Assembly (NCBI RefSeq): GCF_019799945.1
Contig: NZ_JABGCH010000005.1
Coordinates: forward strand, 175,086-239,085
Direction: 5' to 3'
Origin: Modestobacter marinus
Lineage (GTDB): Bacteria; Actinomycetota; Actinomycetes; Mycobacteriales; Geodermatophilaceae
DNA length: 64,000 nucleotides
A program made the translations under genes and the position numbers. This document shows positions 37,408 through 44,658 of the stretch, piece by piece; the first letter of the stretch is position 1; each line of letters starts with the position of its first letter. The notes beneath the pieces are model-generated. The model was not told the origin of the DNA. It was given only the letters and a program-made list of their open reading frames with translations, and made no database searches.

Positions 37408-37413
37408 TAGGGT
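37408..37413 (+). promoter_or_regulatory. -10 hexamer of leaderless pyrE promoter
   Basis: TAGGGT followed by seven bases and the ATG. This TANNNT-N6/7-start arrangement recurs in the window and marks transcription starting at the start codon. Confidence 0.55.
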
Positions 37414-37420
37414 CGGGGTC

Positions 37421-38023
37421 ATGGAAGACGACCCCGTTCCCCCCCACCCCTCGTCCCCTGGGGCGGGCCCTTGGAACGGGACCGCCCACCCCGACCGCGA
37501 CCGGCTGCTCGAGCTCATCGTCGAGCTCGCCGTGGTGCACGGGAAGGTGACGCTGTCCTCCGGGCGGGAGGCGGACTGGTACATCGACCTGCGGCGGCTG
37601 ACCCTGCACCACGAGGGCGCCCCCCTGGTCGGCCGGGTGATGCGGCAGCTGACCCGGGACCTGGCCTACGAGGCGGTCGGCGGGCTCACGCTCGGTGCCG
37701 ACCCGGTGGCCACCGCGATGCTGCACGCCGCGGCCGACGGGGAGGGGTTCCTCGACGCCTTCGTCGTCCGCAAGCAGGGCAAGGCGCACGGGCTGCAGCG
37801 GCGGATCGAGGGCCCGGACGTCGCCGGCCGGCCGGTGCTCGCCGTCGAGGACACGTCCACCACCGGCGACAGCGTGCTGCAGGCGGTGGAGGCGCTGCAC
37901 GAGGCGGGTGCCGAGGTGGTCGCCGTCGCGGTGATCGTCGACCGTGGCGCCCGGGCCGCCGTCGAGGCGGCCGGCCTGGAGTACCGGGCGGCGTTCGAGC
38001 TGTCCGACCTCGGCCTCGGCTGA
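37421..38023 (+). CDS. pyrE: Orotate phosphoribosyltransferase
   Basis: 200 residues. ATG 37421. PRTase fold with GREADWYIDLRRLTLHH (~48-64), GLTLGADPVATAMLHAA (~88-104) and the PRPP-binding loop VLAVEDTSTTGDSVLQAVEAL (about 143-163 in pieces), plus the catalytic loop VVRKQGKAHG. It makes OMP from orotate and PRPP in pyrimidine synthesis. The N-terminal ~25 residues are a Pro-rich extension. A palindrome lies directly after the gene. In M. tuberculosis pyrE is likewise near clpB. Confidence 0.95.
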   Translation: MEDDPVPPHPSSPGAGPWNGTAHPDRDRLLELIVELAVVHGKVTLSSGREADWYIDLRRLTLHHEGAPLVGRVMRQLTRDLAYEAVGGLTLGADPVATAMLHAAADGEGFLDAFVVRKQGKAHGLQRRIEGPDVAGRPVLAVEDTSTTGDSVLQAVEALHEAGAEVVAVAVIVDRGARAAVEAAGLEYRAAFELSDLGLG

Positions 38024-38039
38024 GCCGCCGGTCCCGCCC

Positions 38040-38098
38040 GCCGTTGTGCGCTGATGGTCCCCTGCGGCACCCGGAAGCGACATCGAGTGCACAACGGC
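38040..38098. repeat. Imperfect long inverted repeat after pyrE
   Basis: GCCGTTGTGC (38040-38049) and GCACAACGGC (38089-38098) are perfect 10-bp arms, extended imperfectly inward by GCTGATG/CATCGAGT. 39 bases lie between. Possible terminator of pyrE or a dispersed extragenic palindrome. Confidence 0.55.
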
Positions 38099-38125
38099 TG
38101 ATGACGGCAGGGGCCTCCTCCGTCC

Positions 38126-38131
38126 TACCGT
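38126..38131 (+). promoter_or_regulatory. -10 hexamer of leaderless promoter
   Basis: TACCGT, six bases, then ATG 38138. Confidence 0.45.
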
Positions 38132-38137
38132 TCCCGG

Positions 38138-38428
38138 ATGACCAGCCCACCCAGGCGGCGCGACCGGTGGACGTCGTTCGTCGCCGACCCCGATCACCCG
38201 CGCGTCCTCCACGAGGAGGGCAACCCGGCCCACCGCGCTCGCGTGGAGCACGACCGCGCCGTCCTGCTGGTGCACCTCTCCGACGAGGACGGCGACGGGT
38301 GGACCACGCTCGCGGTCGACCGCGCCACCCGCCGCTACGCGGTCGGCCAGGCCCCCACCCAGCTCGCCGCCGCCCGCCAGGCCGTGGAGTCGTTGCGCGC
38401 GGAGGTGCCCGCCGGGCCGCAGAGGTGA
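38138..38428 (+). CDS. Hypothetical protein, 96 residues
   Basis: No family recognised. Small, soluble and charged: begins MTSPPRRRDRWTSFVADPDHPRVLHEEG and has a beta-rich centre (AVLLVHLSDEDGDGWTTLAVD) and an amphipathic C-terminal helix (TQLAAARQAVESLRAEV). Start supported by a leaderless -10 and by codon pattern. Twelve bases separate it from the next gene, so the two may be cotranscribed, though the next gene also shows its own -10-like CAACCT. Confidence 0.7.
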   Translation: MTSPPRRRDRWTSFVADPDHPRVLHEEGNPAHRARVEHDRAVLLVHLSDEDGDGWTTLAVDRATRRYAVGQAPTQLAAARQAVESLRAEVPAGPQR

Positions 38429-38440
38429 CAACCTGGGCCC

Positions 38441-39799
38441 ATGAGCACGTCGCGGGAACGACTGCTGGTCATCGGCGGCGACGCCGCCGGGATGTCCGCC
38501 GCCGCCCAGGCCCGGCGGTTGCGGGACGCGGACGACCTGGAGATCGTCGTCCTCGAGCAAGGGCGGGACGTCTCCTACTCCGCCTGCGGCATCCCCTACT
38601 GGGTCGGCGGGCTGGTGACTGACCGCGACGACCTGATCGCCCGCACGCCGGCCCAGTTCGCCGCGCGAGACATCACCGTGCACACCGGCACGCCGGCGAT
38701 CGCGATCGACCTGGACGCCGGGGAGGTCGTCACCGGGGGCGGCGAGCGGCTGGGGTACGACCGGCTGGTGGTGGCCACCGGCGGCCGGCCGGCGCGCCCG
38801 CCGATCCCGGGCCTGGATGCCCCCGGTGTCTTCGGCGTGCACCGGCTGGACGACGGCGCGGCGATCCGGGCGGCGATCGACGACGGGGCGCGCACCGGGC
38901 TGGTGCTCGGCGGCGGGTACATCGGGCTGGAGATGGCCGAGGTGCTGCAGCGGCGCGGGCTGGACGTCACGGTGGTCCTCGCCGACCCGCTGCCGATGCA
39001 GCTGCTGGACGACGACATGGGGGAACGGGTCTGCGCGGCGATGGGGAAGATGGGCATCGCCGTCCACACCGACCAGGCGGTGCGCGAGGTGCTCGTCGAC
39101 GCCGCGGGCCGCGCCTGCGGGGTGCGCACCGACGCCGGCACGTACGACGCCGACCTCGTCGTCCTCGGCCTGGGCATGCGCCCGGAGGTGCAGCTGGCCG
39201 CCGACGCCGGGCTGGCCCTGGGCCCCACCGGCGCGATCGACGTCGACCGCAGCCAGCGCTGCCGGGAGCACCCGGAGGTGTTCGCCGCCGGGGACTGCGC
39301 CCAGACCCACCACCGGGTCACCGGCGAGGTGGCCCACGTGCCGCTGGGCACGCACGCCAACAAGCAGGGGCGGGTGGCCGGCTCGGTGATCGGCGGGCGG
39401 CCGGCCCGCTTCGCCGGCGTGCTCGGCACCGCGCTCACCCGGGTCGGGGACCTGGAGGTGGCCCGCACCGGCTTGTGCACCACGCAGGCCGAGCAGGCGG
39501 GCTTCGCGTTCCGCACCGAGGTCATCGAGGCGACCACCCGGGCCGGCTACTTCCCCGGGGCGGAGGAGATCGCGATCAAGCTGATCAGCGAGGCGGGCTC
39601 GGACCAGCTGCTCGGCGCCCAGGTCGTCGGCGGGCCGGGCTCGGGGAAGCGCATCGACGTGCTGGCCACCGCGATCTGGGCCGGGCTGACCGCCGAGGAG
39701 CTCGCCGGCACCGACCTGTCCTACGCCCCGCCGTTCTCGCCCACCTACGACCCGGTCGTGGTGGCCGCCCGGGTGCTCAGCCGGACCGAACAGGGCTGA
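38441..39799 (+). CDS. FAD-dependent CoA-disulfide reductase / NADH oxidase family
   Basis: 452 residues. LLVIGGDAAGMSAAAQARR (residues ~7-25) is the first FAD Rossmann motif; VSYSACGIPYWVGG (~44-57) carries the single active cysteine of CoA-disulfide reductases and NADH oxidases. NAD(P)H motif VLGGGYIGLEMAEVL (~152-166), second FAD motif EVFAAGDCAQTHH (~281-293), and C-terminal dimerisation domain. It lacks a rhodanese domain. It probably keeps a low-molecular-weight thiol such as CoA reduced, or consumes O2 with NADH. Mycothiol is the major thiol in this group, so CoA disulfide as true substrate is an inference. Confidence 0.88.
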   Translation: MSTSRERLLVIGGDAAGMSAAAQARRLRDADDLEIVVLEQGRDVSYSACGIPYWVGGLVTDRDDLIARTPAQFAARDITVHTGTPAIAIDLDAGEVVTGGGERLGYDRLVVATGGRPARPPIPGLDAPGVFGVHRLDDGAAIRAAIDDGARTGLVLGGGYIGLEMAEVLQRRGLDVTVVLADPLPMQLLDDDMGERVCAAMGKMGIAVHTDQAVREVLVDAAGRACGVRTDAGTYDADLVVLGLGMRPEVQLAADAGLALGPTGAIDVDRSQRCREHPEVFAAGDCAQTHHRVTGEVAHVPLGTHANKQGRVAGSVIGGRPARFAGVLGTALTRVGDLEVARTGLCTTQAEQAGFAFRTEVIEATTRAGYFPGAEEIAIKLISEAGSDQLLGAQVVGGPGSGKRIDVLATAIWAGLTAEELAGTDLSYAPPFSPTYDPVVVAARVLSRTEQG

Positions 39800-39889
39800 G
39801 CGGCAGGCCCGGCTGCGCCACGGGCGATCAGCCGGTGGGATGCTGACGTCCAGCAGAGCCGCTGGTCCCCGACATCAGGAGAGCACCGC

Positions 39890-40924
39890 ATGCCCATCGC
39901 GACCCCCGAGGTCTACGCCGACATGATCACCCGGGCGAAGGAGGGCGGCTTCGCCTACCCGGCGATCAACTGCACGTCGTCCGAGACGATCAACGCCGCG
40001 CTGCGTGGCTTCGCCGACGCCGGCAGTGACGGGATCATCCAGTTCTCCACCGGCGGCGCGGAGTTCGGCTCGGGCACGCGGGTGAAGGACATGGTGACCG
40101 GTGCCGTCGCGCTCGCCGAGTTCGCCCACGTCGTCGCCGAGAAGTACCCGGTGCAGGTGGCGCTGCACACCGACCACTGCCCGAAGGACAAGCTCGACAG
40201 CTACGTCCGGCCGCTGATCGCAATCTCCCAGGACCGGGTCGACGCCGGCCAGGCGCCGCTGTTCCAGTCGCACATGTGGGACGGCTCGGCGGTCGAGCTG
40301 ACCGAGAACCTGGAGATCGGCCAGGAGCTGATCGCCAAGTGCGCGTCGGCGAAGATCGTCCTCGAGGTCGAGATCGGCGTCGTGGGCGGCGAGGAGGACG
40401 GCGTCGCGCACGAGATCAACGAGAAGCTGTACACCGCCGACGGCGACTTCGTGCGGACGGCGGAGGCCCTCGGCCTCGGCGAGAAGGGCGTGTACCTGCT
40501 GGCCGCGACCTTCGGCAACGTGCACGGCGTCTACAAGCCCGGCAACGTGAAGCTGCGCCCGGAGGTGCTCGAGCGCGGCCAGGCCGTCGTCGCCGAGCAG
40601 TTCGGCCTCGGGGACGGCGCCAAGCCGTTCAACCTGGTCTTCCACGGCGGCTCCGGGTCGGACCTGTCCGACATCCGCGAGGCCATCTCCTACGGCGTCG
40701 TGAAGATGAACGTCGACACCGACACCCAGTACGCCTTCACCCGGCCGATCGTCGGCCACATGTTCAGCAACTACGACGGCGTGCTCAAGGTCGACGGTGA
40801 GGTCGGGCTCAAGAAGGCTTACGACCCGCGCACCTACATGAAGCTCGCCGAGACCGGCATGGCCCAGCGGATCGTGCAGGCCTGCGAGGACCTGCTGTCG
40901 GCCGGGCAGTCCCAGGCCGGCTGA
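39890..40924 (+). CDS. fbaA: Fructose-bisphosphate aldolase, class II
   Basis: 344 residues, ATG 39890 after CAGGAGAGC. Class IIA zinc aldolase: catalytic and zinc residues in ALHTDHCPKDKLDSY (~91-105, His-x-Asp-His), EVEIGVVGGEEDGV (~162-175), NVHGVYKPGNVKL (second and third zinc histidines near 206 and 250) and VFHGGSGSDLSDI. It reversibly splits fructose 1,6-bisphosphate in glycolysis/gluconeogenesis. The stop shares one base with the DUF3151 start (TGATG), so translation of the two is coupled. Confidence 0.97.
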   Translation: MPIATPEVYADMITRAKEGGFAYPAINCTSSETINAALRGFADAGSDGIIQFSTGGAEFGSGTRVKDMVTGAVALAEFAHVVAEKYPVQVALHTDHCPKDKLDSYVRPLIAISQDRVDAGQAPLFQSHMWDGSAVELTENLEIGQELIAKCASAKIVLEVEIGVVGGEEDGVAHEINEKLYTADGDFVRTAEALGLGEKGVYLLAATFGNVHGVYKPGNVKLRPEVLERGQAVVAEQFGLGDGAKPFNLVFHGGSGSDLSDIREAISYGVVKMNVDTDTQYAFTRPIVGHMFSNYDGVLKVDGEVGLKKAYDPRTYMKLAETGMAQRIVQACEDLLSAGQSQAG

Positions 40925-41328
40925 TGACGCACGCGCACCACAACCTGCTCGGCGAGCCGCCGGCGACCCTGCTGCCGGCCGATCCCGGGGCCGAGCTCCT
41001 GGTGGGCGGCACCGACCCGGCGGAGGTCGCCGCGGCGCACCCGACGTCCCGGGCGGCGTGGGCCGCGCTGGCGGACCAGGCACTGGCCGACGGCGCCACC
41101 ATCCAGGCCTACGCCTACGCCCGCACCGGCTACCACCGGGGGCTCGACGCGCTGCGCCGCAACGGCTGGAAGGGCCACGGCCCGGTGCCGTGGTCGCACG
41201 AGCCGAACCGCGGGTTCCTGCGCTGCGTCACCGTGCTCGCGGCGGCCGCGGAGCGGATCGGCGAGGTCGACGAGCAGGAGCGCTGCACTGAGCTGTTGCG
41301 CGACTGCGACCCGTCACTGACTGGTTGA
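40924..41328 (+). CDS. DUF3151 family protein
   Basis: 134 residues. Contains HNLLGEPPATLLPADPGAE, AYAYARTGYHRGLDALRRNGWKGHGPVPW in segments and PNRGFLRCVTVLAAAAERIGE, which mark the actinobacterial DUF3151 family. Mostly helical and soluble. Function unknown; it is consistently next to fructose-bisphosphate aldolase in many actinobacteria, as here with overlapping start and stop codons, which suggests a role linked to the aldolase. Confidence 0.88.
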   Translation: MTHAHHNLLGEPPATLLPADPGAELLVGGTDPAEVAAAHPTSRAAWAALADQALADGATIQAYAYARTGYHRGLDALRRNGWKGHGPVPWSHEPNRGFLRCVTVLAAAAERIGEVDEQERCTELLRDCDPSLTG

Positions 41329-41431
41329 CCTGCCAAATCGTAGATCGACTCGCGCTGCGGAGAGGACCGCCAGGACCTACCCTTCGCTCTCCTGACCACC
41401 GTCCGGTGGCCCTGAAAAGAGGGAGGTGCCC

Positions 41432-41575
41432 ATGGTCACGCTGCTGTGGATCCTGGCGGTCGTGTTGGTGATCGCGGGGATCGTGGCGATCGTCCGAGGG
41501 CAGATGCTGTGGGGGATCGTGCTCATCGTCGTCGGGCTCCTGGTCGGACCCGGCGGGGTGAGCGTCTTCGCCTGA
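41432..41575 (+). CDS. GPGG-motif small membrane protein
   Basis: 47 residues, ATG 41432 after GGGAGG at good spacing. The protein has two hydrophobic helices (LLWILAVVLVIAGIVAIV and LWGIVLIVVGLLVGPGG split by RGQM) and ends GPGGVSVFA. It matches the known family of GPGG-motif small membrane proteins in actinobacteria; function unknown. The strong ribosome site, clean stop and terminator right after it support a real gene. Confidence 0.8.
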   Translation: MVTLLWILAVVLVIAGIVAIVRGQMLWGIVLIVVGLLVGPGGVSVFA

Positions 41576-41578
41576 ACG

Positions 41579-41612
41579 GCGGGGCCGCTCTCCGCGAGGA
41601 GAGCGGCCCCGC
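41579..41612. terminator. Bidirectional 15-bp hairpin terminator
   Basis: GCGGGGCCGCTCTCC, loop GCGA, then its exact complement. It sits between the GPGG gene and the convergent alcohol dehydrogenase gene (ends 41623). Confidence 0.88.
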
Positions 41613-41622
41613 TCGCCACGCC

Positions 41623-42648
41623 TCAGGGCACGAGGATCGCGCGCCCGCGGACCCGGCCGGCGTCCAGGTCGTCGATCGCCGACTGGAAGTCGTCCAGCGC
41701 GTACTTCGCCGTGTGCAGCATGACCTTCTGCTGCGCGGCCAGCGCCATCAGGTCGACCAGGTCGTTGTACGAGCCGACCAGGTTGCCCAGCACGTTGATC
41801 TCGGCCGAGATCAGGTCGATCGTCGGGACGTCGACGTTCTCCCCGTACCCGACCACCAGGTAGTCACCGGCCCGCCGGGTCATCGCCAGGCCCTCCTTGG
41901 TCGAGCCGCCCTCACCGACGAAGTCGATGACCACCTCGGCCCCGTGCCCGCCGGTGAGCTGCTGCACCCGCTCCACCTGGCCGCCGTCGGCCACCACGCC
42001 GTGGTCGGCGCCGATCGACTCGGCCAGCTGCAGCGCATCGGCGTTGCGGTCGACGACGATCAGCTCGGCGGGGGAGAGCGCCTTGAGCACCTGGATCCCG
42101 ATGTGCCCGAGGCCGCCCGCGCCAATCATCACGCAGCGGAAGCCGGGGCGCAGGCGCCGGGCCGCCTTGGCCACCGCGTGGTAGGCGGTGAGCCCCGCGT
42201 CGGCCAGCGCCGCGACGTCGGCCGGCTCCAGCGACTCGTCGATCCGCACCACGCTGCGTGCCGAGGTCTTGAGGTACTCCGCGTACCCGCCGTCGGTGTC
42301 GATGCCGGGGAACTGCGAGTTCTCGCAGTGCACGTCGTCCCCGGAGCGACAGGCACGGCAGAGCCCGCAGGTGACCAGCGGGTGCAGGATCACCTTGTCG
42401 CCCTCGGCCACGTGGGTCACCGCGCTGCCCACCGCGGCGACCCAGCCCGCGTTCTCGTGCCCGATCGTGTACGGCAGCTGGACCTGCGACTTCTCGGCCC
42501 ACTGGCCCTCCAGGATGTGCAGGTCGGTGCGGCAGACACCGGCCCCGCCGATCTTCACGACCACGTCGTGCGGACCGGTGACCTCGGGCTGCGGTACGTC
42601 CTCCATCTGCAGCGGCTGGTGGTACCCGGTGACGCGGACGGCTCTCAT
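41623..42648 (-). CDS. Zinc-dependent NAD(P) alcohol dehydrogenase, medium chain
   Basis: 341 residues, ATG 42646-42648. Catalytic zinc: CRTDLH (~38-43) and GHENAGWV (~64-71); structural zinc CGLCRACRSGDDVHC (~94-108); Rossmann motif GAGGLGHIGIQVLKAL (~175-190). The aspartate in VVDRNADAL suggests NAD preference. It overlaps the DUF59 gene by four bases, making it the third gene of an amidohydrolase-DUF59-ADH operon. In propane monooxygenase (prm/mim) clusters an alcohol dehydrogenase in this context oxidises 2-propanol or a related alcohol. Confidence 0.93.
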   Translation of the reverse strand: MRAVRVTGYHQPLQMEDVPQPEVTGPHDVVVKIGGAGVCRTDLHILEGQWAEKSQVQLPYTIGHENAGWVAAVGSAVTHVAEGDKVILHPLVTCGLCRACRSGDDVHCENSQFPGIDTDGGYAEYLKTSARSVVRIDESLEPADVAALADAGLTAYHAVAKAARRLRPGFRCVMIGAGGLGHIGIQVLKALSPAELIVVDRNADALQLAESIGADHGVVADGGQVERVQQLTGGHGAEVVIDFVGEGGSTKEGLAMTRRAGDYLVVGYGENVDVPTIDLISAEINVLGNLVGSYNDLVDLMALAAQQKVMLHTAKYALDDFQSAIDDLDAGRVRGRAILVP

Positions 42649-43433
42649 GACAGGACCTCCAGGGGGAGCAACGGGTGGGTGTCCGGGTCGGGGTGCACGG
42701 GGTCGGGATCGGGCCGCGGTGCCTGGTCGGCCTCCGCGCCGGGGTAGCGGGTGGCCAGCAGGCCGCGGCAGAAGTGGGCGTTGCCGTCCACGGAGATGCG
42801 CACCGAGCGGGCCCTGCGCAGCAGCAGCGATGACTGCTGCGGGGAGGGGCGGGTGCCGTCGTCGGTGACGAGCACGGGGGCGTCGCCGTGCGTCGGGAGC
42901 CCGAGGGTGGCCCGCCGGCGCAGCAGCGCATCGGTGGTCGGCTCGTCCGCCGGCAGGTCCCTGAGCCGGACCTCGGGCAGGTCGGCCTCGGTCCGCGACC
43001 GGTCGGCACGGAGCAGCGCGGTGAGGGCCCGCTCCATCGCTGCGGTGTGCGCCTTCCGGTGGAAGGTCGCCCGCAGCTCGTCGAGGGACTCCTCGGCCTC
43101 GTGCCCGAACGTCCCGCGGTAGCCGGCCGCCGCGGCCAGCCCACGGTTGATCAGGTCCGAGTCGGAGTGGTCGTCGAGCTCCACGACCACCCGCTCGACG
43201 CCGGGGACGGCGGCCACGGCCTCCTGGGCGTCCGACGCCATGAGCCACGCGAAGTTCTGCGCGCAGAACGACGTCGGCAGCCGCAGGTGCACCTCGACCG
43301 TGGCCCCCTCGACGCTCACCGAGCGGACGAACCCGAGGTCGGTGATCGGCTCGTCGAGCTCCGGGTCGACGACGGTGCCCAGCGCGGCGCGGACCTCGGT
43401 GTCGGTCAGCCCCGGCAGCAGGGTCGCCGTCAT
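42645..43433 (-). CDS. DUF59/MIP18-type iron-sulfur assembly-like protein
   Basis: 262 residues, ATG 43431-43433, overlapping the amidohydrolase stop by four bases. Residues ~8-95 are a DUF59 domain (LTDTEVRAALGTVVDPELDEPITDLGFVRSV in pieces, then LRLPTSFCAQNFAWLM with the conserved cysteine). The remaining ~165 residues are not a known domain; they include RKAHTAAMERALTALL and RARSVRISVDGNAHFCRGLLATRYPG. Proteins of this layout are found in prm/mim propane monooxygenase gene clusters, probably assisting iron-centre assembly. Its overlap with both neighbours shows a single functional unit. Confidence 0.8.
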   Translation of the reverse strand: MTATLLPGLTDTEVRAALGTVVDPELDEPITDLGFVRSVSVEGATVEVHLRLPTSFCAQNFAWLMASDAQEAVAAVPGVERVVVELDDHSDSDLINRGLAAAAGYRGTFGHEAEESLDELRATFHRKAHTAAMERALTALLRADRSRTEADLPEVRLRDLPADEPTTDALLRRRATLGLPTHGDAPVLVTDDGTRPSPQQSSLLLRRARSVRISVDGNAHFCRGLLATRYPGAEADQAPRPDPDPVHPDPDTHPLLPLEVLS

Positions 43434-44476
43434 CGGGCCATCGCCAGGTCGGCCGCGCCCGGCTCGCGCGGGCCGGTGGCGGTCTCGGCGGCGGCGGGCA
43501 GCTGCAGGCGCTCGGGCACGGGGATGTGGTACAGCGTCGCCGCGTTGAGGCCCAGCACCTTCTTCTTCACCGCGGTGGTCAGCGGCGCGTACTCGGTCAT
43601 GTCCTCGGGGATCTGGAAGTCCACGAAGCGCTCCACCAGCCACTTCGGCGTCCAGAGCGCGTAGTCGCTGGAGAAGGAGATCCGGTCCTCGCCGAGCCAG
43701 TAGACGAGCTCGCCCATGATCTGGGCGAAGTAGCGGGGCCGGGTGTGGATGAACGGCATCGCGACCGCGAGACCGGCGTGCACGTTCGGTTCCTGGGTGG
43801 CGATCCAGCAGAAGTCCTCCAACCGGGGCAGCCCGCAGTGCTCCACCACGAAGTTCAGGTCGGTGAAGTCGCTGGCCGCGTGGTCGACGTCGGCGACGTC
43901 GAAGGCGTCCCGGTCCAGCGGCCGGATCGTCGGGCCCTTGTGGATGTGGATGTTCCTGATCCCCAGCTCGCGGCACACCTCGAGGTACCGGTAGGACCAC
44001 GGGTCGCTGAGCTTCCAGCCGCGGGAGTCCCCGTGCCAGTCGGCGGTGTAGAGCTTCACGCCCTTGAGGCCGAACCGCTCGGCGTCGGCGCGCAACTGGT
44101 CCAGCCCCGCCTCGCCGTCGCGCGGGTCGAAGTAGTGGTTGTAGGTCAGCTTGTCGGGGTGCTGCTGGGTCAGCGCCCAGGCCTCCTCGGTCTGCCCGAA
44201 CCCCCGCTCGTAGAACTCGGCCAGCCGGGCCGGCTGGAAGACGGCGTGGTCGACGATGCCGTCGGCGAAGACGTCCCGCATCAGCCGCTCGCCGCCCTGG
44301 TACAGGTACTCCTCGTACGACCACACCTCCGGTTCCGGGCTGAGGTTGCGGTGGTAGTCGTAGAAGCAGTCGATGAACTGCTTGCCGTGCACGTTGCGCT
44401 GGTTCTCCGGCCGCGCGTCCCACAGGGCGATGTGCGCGTCGACGATGAAGTAGTCCTCGCCGTCCTTGCTGTACAT
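43430..44476 (-). CDS. Amidohydrolase-2 family protein of the prm/mim-cluster type
   Basis: 348 residues, ATG 44474-44476. TIM-barrel amidohydrolase_2 fold: FIVDAHIALWDARPENQRN at ~9-27, GVKLYTADWHGDS (~133-145), IHIHKGPTIRP (~174-184), NFVVEHCGLPRLEDF (~207-221) and ISFSSDYALWTPKW (~270-283, Asp). The first metal motif is D-x-H with a bulky residue instead of the second histidine. The wording VHGKQFIDCFYDYHRNLSP matches the amidohydrolase linked to propane monooxygenases. The reaction is not established. It leads the leftward operon and faces the divergent GAF/Fis regulator across an operator-like palindrome. Confidence 0.88.
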   Translation of the reverse strand: MYSKDGEDYFIVDAHIALWDARPENQRNVHGKQFIDCFYDYHRNLSPEPEVWSYEEYLYQGGERLMRDVFADGIVDHAVFQPARLAEFYERGFGQTEEAWALTQQHPDKLTYNHYFDPRDGEAGLDQLRADAERFGLKGVKLYTADWHGDSRGWKLSDPWSYRYLEVCRELGIRNIHIHKGPTIRPLDRDAFDVADVDHAASDFTDLNFVVEHCGLPRLEDFCWIATQEPNVHAGLAVAMPFIHTRPRYFAQIMGELVYWLGEDRISFSSDYALWTPKWLVERFVDFQIPEDMTEYAPLTTAVKKKVLGLNAATLYHIPVPERLQLPAAAETATGPREPGAADLAMAR

Positions 44477-44567
44477 GGCGTCCTCCTCGGCTGCCCCGGC
44501 CCGCTGCGAGCTGGGTCACATCGGGACCGACGCTAAGGAGGGCGCGTGATGCCGGGGACGGGTGAGC

Positions 44568-44584
44568 TGTCTCACTTTGAGACA
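44568..44584. promoter_or_regulatory. Palindromic operator TGTCTCA-CTT-TGAGACA
   Basis: Perfect 7-bp inverted repeat with a 3-base spacer in the divergent region between the amidohydrolase and the GAF/Fis regulator. Its position fits the binding site for that regulator. Confidence 0.75.
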
Positions 44585-44658
44585 CCTCGGCCGCCGGTGC
44601 GGCCCCGGGAGACCGCCTACATTCGCGGGCACGCATCGGAGCGTCCCCGGGAGTCGCC

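Noticed and set aside
38040-38098. Riboswitch or T-box after pyrE
   Set aside because: Only a palindrome is visible; no conserved aptamer features were recognised and the downstream gene appears leaderless.
44477-44658. Sigma-54 (-24/-12) promoter for the amidohydrolase operon
   Set aside because: No convincing GG-N10-GC pair, and the regulator lacks the GAFTGA loop.
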